From positions 1 to 15,631 of the forward strand of contig JBOHNM010000100.1 in assembly GCA_050730675.1 (NCBI GenBank): DNA of 15,631 bases, written 5' to 3'. The stretch's first letter is position 1. Every line of letters begins with the position of its first letter. Of the stretch, positions 7,312 through 15,631 are shown piece after piece. The notes beneath the pieces were generated by a model. It did not search any database. It saw nothing but the letters and a program-made list of their open reading frames with translations, and was not told the origin of the DNA. The position numbers and the translations under genes are program-made. The stretch comes from JBOHNM01 sp050730675. GTDB lineage: Bacteria > Planctomycetota > Phycisphaerae > Phycisphaerales > UBA1924.

Positions 7312-7916
7312 ATGAGCGACGCCCCCGCCAACATCACGCTCCTCCTCCACGCCGCCGCCTCTGGCGACCGCCGCGACCTCGATGCCCTCATGGCCGCCAT
7401 CTACCAGGACATGCGCCGCCTCGCCGCGTCGCACATGGACTCCGAGCGCCGCGACCACACCCTTCAGCCCACCGCTCTCGTCCATGAGGCCTACGTCAAG
7501 CTCGTGGACCAGCGCAGCACCGATTGGCGCGACCGCCTCCACTTCTTCGCCGTCGCCTCCACCATCATCCGCCGCATCCTCATCGACCATGCCCGCGCCC
7601 GCCTGGCCGATAAACGCGGCGGCGGCGCCACCCGCGTGAGCCTCGAGGGTCACGACCCCGCCGCCACCGATGCCGCCCGCGACGTCGATGTGATCGCCCT
7701 CGATGAAGCGCTCGCCGAACTCGCCGCCATCGATCCGCAGCAGGCCCGAATTGTCGAGCTCCGCTACTTCTGCGGCTGCACCATCGACGAGATCGCCCAC
7801 CTGCTCGACGTCGGCAAGCGCACCGTCGATCGTGACTGGCAGGCCGCCCGCGCCTGGCTCTTCGATCGTCTCCGCGAATCCGCCGATCCTCGCTCCAGCG
7901 CAGGAGGGTCCGGACC

Positions 7917-7920
<4 letters not shown>
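7312..7920 (+). CDS. ECF-type RNA polymerase sigma factor (planctomycete Sig-70_X6-like)
   Basis: A 202-aa sigma-70 family factor that would direct RNA polymerase to a dedicated set of promoters. Region 2 spans about residues 8-101 and includes LQPTALVHEAYVKLVD, DWRDRLHFFAVAS, RRILIDHARARLADKRGGG, the signature I associate with the TIGR02999 (Sig-70_X6) group. Region 4 spans about 132-188, with RIVELRYFCGCTIDEIAHLLDVGKRTV split by the helix-turn-helix at TIDEIAHLL...TVDRDW. ATG 7312 has GAGG six bases upstream; the in-frame extension back to 7210 would run through the GC hairpin and is rejected. The stop overlaps the kinase start as GTGA, so the two proteins are translationally coupled and probably functionally linked. 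In planctomycetes such sigma factors are often paired with Ser/Thr kinases. No classical anti-sigma factor gene is adjacent. Confidence 0.93.
7902..7907 (+). promoter_or_regulatory. Shine-Dalgarno AGGAGG for the GTG start of the kinase
   Basis: AGGAGG lies nine bases before GTG 7917, inside the end of the sigma factor gene. It supports the GTG start and the four-base overlap. Confidence 0.8.
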
Positions 7921-10715
<2,795 letters not shown>

Positions 10716-10730
10716 TAGATCTGAGAGCCT

Positions 10731-10762
10731 TCCTCTGCGCTCTCTGCGCCTCTGCGGTGAAA
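10731..10762 (+). repeat. CTCTGCG triple-repeat element (dispersed intergenic repeat type)
   Basis: CTCTGCG occurs at 10733, 10742 and 10750 and is followed by GTGAAATTCTGG, starting just 16 bases after the kinase stop. I recall very similar CTCTGCG..CTCTGCGGTGAA strings, often mistranslated as LRLCGEI-like peptides, between genes of many unrelated bacteria. That makes it a dispersed non-coding element of unknown role rather than a gene. Recognition is from memory and not from a search. Confidence 0.55.
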
Positions 10763-10803
10763 TTCTGGAACGGGCAATTTCCACCGACCGGTCCAGGGAA
10801 CTG

Positions 10804-10825
10804 GCGGACCTTCCGCGGACCTTCC
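10804..10825 (+). repeat. Two-copy 11-bp tandem repeat GCGGACCTTCC
   Basis: GCGGACCTTCC is repeated exactly at 10804-10814 and 10815-10825, 36 bases before the globin start. It may be a replication-slippage duplication or a pair of binding sites in the globin 5' region. Confidence 0.6.
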
Positions 10826-10860
10826 GCGTCCTCAGTACACACTCACGCTGGAGACACTCG

Positions 10861-11391
10861 ATGCCTGTCCGAAAACACCCCGTCGCTGTTCTGCGGCACA
10901 ACGACCCACTGCCCGGCCTTCCTGTCGATGCAGCCCTCGCCTCGCGCCTGCGATCCACCTACGACCGCGTCCGCGCCGATGGACCCCGCCTCGCCGAAAT
11001 CTTCTACGCCCGCCTATTCGCCGCGGCCCCGCACCTGCGCCCGCTCTTCTCCGCCGATCCCGCCGCCCAGGCCCACAAACTCATGTCCGCCCTCGACGCC
11101 GTCGTCGCCAACCTTGAGCGCCCCGCCGAGAACCACGCCATACTCGCCGCCCTCGGTCGCCGCCACGCCGAGTACGGCGCCCGCCCCGAACACTACCACC
11201 TCGTGATCGATCTCATCGTCGACTCGATGCGAGCGCTTCTTGGCCCGCGTGCAACCGACCGCGATCTCCACGAATGGCGCACCGCCCTCCGCCTCATCAG
11301 CAACCAGATGTTGGCCGCGGCCGCAGCCGCGCCCGAAACTCAATCGTCCCCCGCGCCGGCTATTTCACTCAGGCGCGCTCTCGATAGTTGA
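10861..11391 (+). CDS. Single-domain globin (flavohaemoglobin-type haem domain without reductase)
   Basis: A 176-aa haem protein of the globin superfamily, closest in motif spacing to the haem domain of flavohaemoglobin (Hmp). Visible residues are Tyr49 (B10) in FYARLF, Phe63 (CD1) in LRPLF, Gln70 (E7) and the proximal His102 (F8) in RRHAEYGARPEHYHLV. The distances B10 to CD1 (14) and E7 to F8 (32) equal those of E. coli Hmp. There is no FAD/NAD-binding reductase domain; the C-terminus ends in a short Ala/Pro/Ser tail. Tyr B10 and Gln E7 are typical of O2/NO-binding globins, so NO dioxygenation or O2 sensing are possible roles, but an electron donor is not encoded here. ATG 10861 has GGAG seven bases upstream. 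The last 27 bases overlap the convergent helicase gene. Confidence 0.9.
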   Translation: MPVRKHPVAVLRHNDPLPGLPVDAALASRLRSTYDRVRADGPRLAEIFYARLFAAAPHLRPLFSADPAAQAHKLMSALDAVVANLERPAENHAILAALGRRHAEYGARPEHYHLVIDLIVDSMRALLGPRATDRDLHEWRTALRLISNQMLAAAAAAPETQSSPAPAISLRRALDS

Positions 11392-13692
11392 TCGCGAGCG
11401 TCCCACCCGCTCCACCTTCACCTCACGCGGCAGCGCCGCCAGAAACTTCCGCCCATACCCCGTCTGCACCACCCGCGGGTCCAGCACCACCACGCGCCCC
11501 GTGTCCGTCTTGCTCCGGATCAGCCGCCCGAACCCCTGCTTGAACCGCAAAATCGCCCGCGGCAGCGCATCATCCCGGAACGGATCGCCCCCGCGGTTGC
11601 GGATCCGCTCCGACCGCGCCTCTACCAGCGGCCGGTCCGGTGGATCAAACGGCAGTCGCGTGATAATCACGTTCCTGAGCCCCTGCCCCTTCACATCCAC
11701 GCCCTGCCAGAAGCTCGCCGCGCCCAGCAGCACGCTCCCTTCGTCCTGGCGGAACTTCTCGAGGATCGCCCCCGGCGGCCCGTCACGCCCCTGCACCAGC
11801 ATCGGTAATCCCATCGCCGCCAGCCGCGGTCCAAGTTCCTCCGCCACCGCCCTCAGCGCCGCAAAGCTCGTAAAGAGCACAAACGCCCCGCCCTTGGTCG
11901 CCTCGATGTGGTGCAGCACCCGCACCGCCAAACCCTTGTGGTATCCCCCGCGCTGCCCCGCCCCGCCCACCGATTCCTTCGGGTTCGGCACGCCCAAATC
12001 CACAATCACCCGCGCCTGCCCCGCGTAGTCGAACGGGCTCCCCAATAGCAGCGTCGCCGCATCCTCAATCCCCAGACGCGACATGAAGTGTCCGAACGCA
12101 GCGCTCGCCGCGGCATCGCCCCTCCGGGCGGTGTCTTCTGCCTTTTCTTCCTTTTCCGCCTCTCCGCTCACGACCTCCACGCCATTTTCATCCGACACGT
12201 TTTCATGCCATCCATCTTCCTCATCCCGCACCACCCGCGGCCCCTCCATCTCATCATCCACCACCGCAGGTGCAACAGTGGGGGTGGGGGTGCTCACCAC
12301 CTCAGCCCGTCCCCGCGCGGCCCCGCCCATCGCCGCCCCTTCCGCTCCGATCGCCAGCGTCGCGCTCGTCAGCACCACGCTGATCTCCTTCTCGAACAGG
12401 TGTTCCTTCAGGATCGGCCCTACCTCGATCGGCGAGCACGCCAGTTTCATCCGCCGCCGCCGACGCGGGTCCATCACCGCGTCCCCATCCTCTCCCGCCC
12501 CCTCGATCCAGTACACGCAGTCGGCGATCGCCTGCCCCACCAGCGCATCGGAATCGAACGCGATCGCCTCTGCCCGTACCGCGTACCCGTTCAGCTCGAA
12601 CTTGTCCGCCTCGTTCTTCACCGATTCCTTCAGCGCCCGCAGCTTCACCGCCAGCATCCGCATCGTCGCGCCCAGCGGCACATCAATCAGGTTCTTCTCC
12701 ATCACCCGCCCGTTCCGCGTCCCCCCGCTCCGCTGCAGCTCCAGCACCGCGTCGAAGAACGCCCGGCTCACCGTCTGCGCCTCGGTCACTCCCTGGCACG
12801 CGCGGCTCACCATCTCCGGCTCCGGCGCGTGCATCGCCAGGTTCGCCAGGTATCCCCGCGCCTGGTGCGCGTTGTACAGCACGTTCAAGAAGTGCTCGAC
12901 CCGCCCCTCCCCCAGCCCCAGCCCGAAGTGGTCGCACGCCACCTCCTCGGCCATGTGCGCCTCGTCCAGGACCACGTGCTTGTACGCCGGCAAAAACCCC
13001 GCGTTCACCCGCCGCAGCGACAGGTCGCTGAAGAACAACGCATGATTGCACACAAGCAAGTTGGCCGTCTCCATCTCCCGCCGCGCCTTCTGGTAGAAGC
13101 AGAACTCGAAGTTCTCACACTTGCGCCCCATGCAGTTGTCGCTGTCGCTCCGCACCCGGTCCCACACCTCCGGCCGCTCCAGCGTCGGCAGGCTCGCCAG
13201 CGTCCCGTCGCGTGTCTGGTGCGCCCAGTCCTCGATCACGTGCAGCGACCGCCGCTGCGCCCCGTCGCTGAGCAGTTGCTGCTGCCGCGCCGACGTCATC
13301 TTCAGCCGCCGCAGCGACACATAATTGCCCCGCCCCTTCACCAGCACCGGCTTCACTTCCCGCCGCCCCTCCTTCGACAGCCCCCACTCCTCCATCGTCT
13401 CCAGCAGCAGCGGGATGTCCCGCCGGATCAACTGCTCCTGCAGCGCGATCGTCTGCGTCGAGATCACCACCCGCTCGTCCGTCGTCGCCGCCCGCATGAT
13501 CGCCGGGATCAGATACGCAAAGCTCTTCCCCACCCCAGTCCCCGCCTCCGCCACCAGCCGCGACCCGCCCGCCATCGCCCGCGCCACCGCCTCGGCCATC
13601 CGCACCTGCTCCTCGCGCGGCTCAAAGCCATGCCCCAACCGCTTGGCGATCGGCCCCCCCGCACCCAAGATCTCCCGCACCGGATGTCGCAT
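11365..13692 (-). CDS. dinG: DinG/XPD-family ATP-dependent DNA helicase
   Basis: A 775-aa superfamily 2 helicase, about 5'-3' XPD/DinG/YoaA type, acting in DNA repair or on R-loops and replication obstacles. Motifs are Walker A AEAGTGVGKS (48-57), STQTIALQEQL (78-88), DEAH (243-246), TSATLA (442-447), FTSF (607-610), GAASFWQGVDVKG (657-669) and arginine-finger motif QGFGRLIRS (719-727). Cys187, Cys192 and Cys198 match the spacing of three Fe-S ligands of E. coli DinG. The usual first ligand (NYLC) is NYVS here, and Cys215 in LLVCNHALF may replace it. An acidic, low-complexity insertion occupies about 449-528, after motif III. ATG 13692 is the only credible start, because an in-frame TAA lies 12 bases upstream; there is no clear Shine-Dalgarno sequence. 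The 3' end overlaps the convergent globin gene by 27 bases. Confidence 0.92.
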   Translation of the reverse strand: MRHPVREILGAGGPIAKRLGHGFEPREEQVRMAEAVARAMAGGSRLVAEAGTGVGKSFAYLIPAIMRAATTDERVVISTQTIALQEQLIRRDIPLLLETMEEWGLSKEGRREVKPVLVKGRGNYVSLRRLKMTSARQQQLLSDGAQRRSLHVIEDWAHQTRDGTLASLPTLERPEVWDRVRSDSDNCMGRKCENFEFCFYQKARREMETANLLVCNHALFFSDLSLRRVNAGFLPAYKHVVLDEAHMAEEVACDHFGLGLGEGRVEHFLNVLYNAHQARGYLANLAMHAPEPEMVSRACQGVTEAQTVSRAFFDAVLELQRSGGTRNGRVMEKNLIDVPLGATMRMLAVKLRALKESVKNEADKFELNGYAVRAEAIAFDSDALVGQAIADCVYWIEGAGEDGDAVMDPRRRRRMKLACSPIEVGPILKEHLFEKEISVVLTSATLAIGAEGAAMGGAARGRAEVVSTPTPTVAPAVVDDEMEGPRVVRDEEDGWHENVSDENGVEVVSGEAEKEEKAEDTARRGDAAASAAFGHFMSRLGIEDAATLLLGSPFDYAGQARVIVDLGVPNPKESVGGAGQRGGYHKGLAVRVLHHIEATKGGAFVLFTSFAALRAVAEELGPRLAAMGLPMLVQGRDGPPGAILEKFRQDEGSVLLGAASFWQGVDVKGQGLRNVIITRLPFDPPDRPLVEARSERIRNRGGDPFRDDALPRAILRFKQGFGRLIRSKTDTGRVVVLDPRVVQTGYGRKFLAALPREVKVERVGRSRSTIESAPE

Positions 13693-13746
13693 GTCGTTGG
13701 GAGTTTATTCGGGTTCTCTCGTCGGGGCCAGTTCCATTCGTGCTCC

Positions 13747-13854
13747 AACTCAAACGGCTCAAGGATCTCGAAGAAAACAGTCCGAAATCTCCTCGGCGCC
13801 ACTCGCTTCGCCGGCTTGCACGTCTCTCTTCGAGCCCTTTGAGCCCTTCGAGTT
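13747..13854. repeat. 108-bp element with imperfect 32-bp terminal inverted repeats, upstream of dinG
   Basis: The left arm 13747-13778 (AACTCAAACGGCTCAAGG...) and the right arm 13822-13854, read on the other strand (AACTCGAAGGGCTCAAAG...), agree at 24 of the first 32 positions. Several differences are A/G changes that still allow G-U pairs in a minus-strand RNA. The 43-base interior contains a small CGGCG/CGCCG hairpin. It lies 55 bases upstream of the dinG start, so it could be part of the dinG leader. It may be a MITE-like insertion or a dispersed structured repeat. It contains no credible gene. Confidence 0.6.
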
Positions 13855-13872
13855 CGATCGCTTTCCTTACCC

Positions 13873-13910
13873 ACAAAAACAAGGCGGGCGACGCCTTCGC
13901 GCCGCCCGCC
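13873..13910 (-). terminator. Strong intrinsic terminator of the HAF-repeat gene
   Basis: On the minus strand, GGCGGGCG and CGCCCGCC form an 8-bp stem. It is extended by GCGC/GCGT (one G-T pair) around a GAAG tetraloop to 12 bp, and TTGTTTTTGT follows. It lies 38 bases after the stop of the 13949-15262 gene and separates that gene from dinG on the same strand. Confidence 0.88.
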
Positions 13911-13948
13911 GTAGCTAACAACGAAGAACGAACAACCAACAACTGGCC

Positions 13949-15262
13949 TTACTGGCACCCGCCAAAGAACGACCCCAGGAACGCAATGAGGTCATCCGCC
14001 GTGAGCTGCCCGTCCGCGCCGGCCGCGCCCCCCAGCCCGGCGATATCCGCCACCGACAAGTCGTTCCCGAAGAACGCCCCGAGGTAGTAGATCAGATCGT
14101 CCGGCGTCAGTTGCCCGTCGCTCCCGGCCGTGCCGCCGAGGCCCGCAACGTCCGCCAGGCACGGCGTTCCAGGCCGCAGCAACACCGCCGCCGTCGTGCC
14201 GAACAGCGGGTCCGCCTCGCCGATCACCGCGATCATCCCGTTGTTCGAGATGTCCCGCGCCTCCATCAGCGCCATCCCGTTGAGCCCGCTCGACGCCGCC
14301 GTCAGGTCAACCACCTGCCCGCCGACAAACGCGAACGCCTTGAAGATCGACTGCCCCGTCTGCGGCAAAAAGCTCGTGCCGACCACATCGCCCGCGTTGT
14401 TGATGTCGTACCCGTACCCGTCGGTCGTACCGTCGATCGTCGGGATCAGCTCGATCACGTTGTCGCGCCCGCCGCGCACCGCACGCGCCGAGCGGAACGC
14501 CCCGCCCGTCTCCGTGCTGCTCACATACCCCGCGAGCTGGTCGGTGTCGTTGATCCCGTACCAGTCCGCCAAGCCGAACTGCCCCGGCGGCGTCACATCG
14601 TGCTGATCCACCCCGTCGTGCAAAAACCCGTGCTCCGGCCCGCCGAGGGTCATGTATGCAAACCCCGACGTCTTGCCCGCGGCATTGATCGCCAGCCCCT
14701 GGCTGTACGCAAAGTTCCCGCCGAAGCCCAGCGTGCCCAGGTCGAGCTTCGTCGTCCCCGTCAACCGGAACGCGTGGTACGCGTTGGTGCTCGCCGACGT
14801 GGCGTAGCCCACCACCTGCCCAGCATCGTTCACGCGCAGCGCCCAGCCGAAACCGAACCCGTTCTCCCGCAGCGTCCCCAGGTCCTCGATGTGCCACTGG
14901 CCCTGCCCGTCCTGCGTCCAGCGCACCGGCCGGTCCGTGCCCGCGGCGTTGTCCGCACGCCCCACGATCACGCCGTTGTTGTTGACGCCGAACGCCGTCG
15001 AGTGGCTCCCGCCCTCGAGCGTTCCCAGGTCCGTCACCACGCCATTGATGTACACAAACGCGTGGAACGGCCCGTCGAACGTGTCCGACTGCCCGACCAC
15101 CCACCCCGCCTCGTTCACGCCGTACGCCGCGTTCGACGCGCCGCCCAGCGTGGGAATCACCGTCGCCGTGTACTGCTGCGCCAGCGCCGCCGGGGCCGTC
15201 AGCCCCGCCACGCCCGCCGCCATCGCGCACGACACCCCGAACATCATCTTGCTCATCATCAT
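13949..15262 (-). CDS. Secreted HAF-repeat protein with dockerin-like C-terminus
   Basis: 437 aa. A signal peptide (MMMSKMMFGVSCAM..., cleavage likely after PAALA at residue 28) leads into about seven HAF-family extracellular repeats. Their core is [IV]-N-x-x-G-x-x-[VA]-G, as in GVNEAGWVVGQS, GVNNNGVIVGRA, RVNDAGQVVGYA, AINAAGKTSGFA and DINNAGDVVGTS, with HAFVY and LGTLEGG links. This pattern suggests a beta-propeller-like extracellular domain. Residues 368-437 carry the same Cys-bounded double repeat (DVAGLGG...DGQLTPDDLIYYL, then DIAGLGG...DGQLTADDLIAFL) as the two large secreted proteins. I chose the start at 15262 because GGAG lies nine bases upstream and the signal peptide begins there; the ATG codons at 15259 and 15256 are equally compatible. 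The frame also runs open to 15325, but the extra 21 residues are charged. The ligand is unknown. Confidence 0.83.
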   Translation of the reverse strand: MMMSKMMFGVSCAMAAGVAGLTAPAALAQQYTATVIPTLGGASNAAYGVNEAGWVVGQSDTFDGPFHAFVYINGVVTDLGTLEGGSHSTAFGVNNNGVIVGRADNAAGTDRPVRWTQDGQGQWHIEDLGTLRENGFGFGWALRVNDAGQVVGYATSASTNAYHAFRLTGTTKLDLGTLGFGGNFAYSQGLAINAAGKTSGFAYMTLGGPEHGFLHDGVDQHDVTPPGQFGLADWYGINDTDQLAGYVSSTETGGAFRSARAVRGGRDNVIELIPTIDGTTDGYGYDINNAGDVVGTSFLPQTGQSIFKAFAFVGGQVVDLTAASSGLNGMALMEARDISNNGMIAVIGEADPLFGTTAAVLLRPGTPCLADVAGLGGTAGSDGQLTPDDLIYYLGAFFGNDLSVADIAGLGGAAGADGQLTADDLIAFLGSFFGGCQ

Positions 15263-15451
15263 CTTGCCTTGCTCCAGTTTCCCCGCGAGCCTGTTTTCAC
15301 AGACCATGCTCCCCCGAAACCGCAACGCAACACACGCGGCCGCGGGGGGGACCTTTGTATTGCCAAGATTGCGTCAATTCTTTCAGAGAAGATCCTTGCC
15401 GGGTGTTTTTCACGCCCAAATCGGGGTTTCCCCCGTGCGTACCCTCCGCAC
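15263..15451. promoter_or_regulatory. Divergent intergenic region between HAF gene and rightmost gene
   Basis: A 189-base region that is more AT-rich in its middle (15352-15420) than the genes around it, so promoters for both directions probably lie here. A 5-bp inverted repeat CGGGG/CCCCG (15422-15435) sits 16 bases before the right-hand start codon. A TTGACG on the minus strand at 15377-15372 has no good -10 partner at normal spacing, so I do not assign promoter boxes. Confidence 0.35.
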
Positions 15452-15631
15452 ATGCTCCGATCCGTCATCCGCTACTCCATCTTCTTCGCCGCCCTCCTCC
15501 TCCTCGGCCCCGTCGCCTGGTGGCTCACCGGCACCCTCCGCGGCCTCGACGGCGCGACCCACACCAGCCCCCTCGTTTCCACCGCCGGCGCGCTCGGCCT
15601 CGCCCGCGCCGCCGCGGCCATCGGCCTCGCC
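15452..15631 (+). CDS. N-terminal fragment of unrecognised membrane or exported protein; 3' end outside window
   Basis: An open frame of 60 codons from ATG 15452 to the window edge, with almost every codon ending in C as in the other genes here. The N-terminus MLRSVIRYSIFFAALLLLGP is basic and then strongly hydrophobic, continuing with VAWWLTGTL. It is therefore either a signal peptide or a first membrane segment (about residues 8-27). A second Ala/Leu/Gly-rich stretch (AGALGLARAAAAIGLA) begins near residue 45 and could be another membrane helix. No family can be named from this fragment. The start lacks a clear Shine-Dalgarno sequence. It is transcribed divergently from the HAF-repeat gene. 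Confidence 0.65.
   Translation, partial: MLRSVIRYSIFFAALLLLGPVAWWLTGTLRGLDGATHTSPLVSTAGALGLARAAAAIGLA

Noticed and set aside
12088..13842. 584-codon open frame on the plus strand, antisense to the helicase
   Set aside because: It is His/Arg/Pro/Leu-rich with no domain and mirrors the C-ending codon bias of the helicase gene, which has intact motifs on the other strand.
14307..15230. 307-codon open frame on the minus strand in another frame of the HAF-repeat gene
   Set aside because: Arg/Gly-rich out-of-frame translation. The HAF frame has clear repeats, a signal peptide and a terminator.
15349..15377. TTGACG as a -35 box for the HAF-repeat gene
   Set aside because: Sequence 16-18 bases downstream does not resemble a -10 box; the AT-rich TACAAA is only about 12 bases away.

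Overview
This is a high-GC stretch with a strong preference for C at third codon positions. Its gene families point to a planctomycete, most likely of the Phycisphaerae. Three things suggest this: a planctomycete-type ECF sigma factor fused in an operon to a transmembrane Ser/Thr kinase with TPR repeats; three exported proteins ending in the same Cys-bounded, dockerin-like double repeat (core D-[VI]-A-G-L-G-G ... D-G-[QA]-[LI]-T-x-D-D); and a HAF-repeat protein. The assignment rests on recognising families, not on a search.

Layout. 2-781 (+): C-terminal half of a GT20 trehalose-6-phosphate synthase, cut by the window edge. 818-2183 (-): two overlapping membrane bPH2 (YdbS/YdbT-like) genes. 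2235-4712 and 4759-7251 (+): two tandem copies of one complete transcription unit. Each has a 5' palindrome element, a Shine-Dalgarno sequence, a secreted beta-strand-rich protein of 768 or 776 aa with a dockerin-like C-terminus, and a GC-rich 3' hairpin. 7312-10715 (+): ECF sigma factor and Ser/Thr kinase-TPR protein, coupled by a GTGA overlap. 10716-10860: a gap with a CTCTGCG repeat element and a small tandem duplication. 10861-11391 (+): single-domain globin. 11365-13692 (-): DinG/XPD-family helicase, overlapping the globin gene tail to tail by 27 bp. 13693-13948: a gap with a 108-bp inverted-repeat element in the putative helicase leader and a strong intrinsic terminator for the next gene. 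13949-15262 (-): secreted HAF-repeat protein with the same dockerin-like tag. 15452-15631 (+): start of an unrecognised membrane or secreted protein, cut by the window edge. No gene-free stretch exceeds 300 bases. I see no RNA gene, insertion sequence or CRISPR array.

How the parts may work together. The sigma-kinase pair looks like a membrane-signal to transcription module. It lies directly downstream of the duplicated secreted-protein units, whose 5' regions share a palindrome with conserved arms and a changed loop. It is a reasonable but unproven idea that this or a related sigma factor controls the secreted proteins. The shared C-terminal tag on two unrelated extracellular architectures (beta-strand-rich and HAF) suggests a common sorting or surface-attachment route. 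Trehalose synthesis, bPH2 proteins, globin and helicase look like ordinary chromosomal genes, so the most distinctive material is the tag, the duplicated units and the two non-coding repeat elements.
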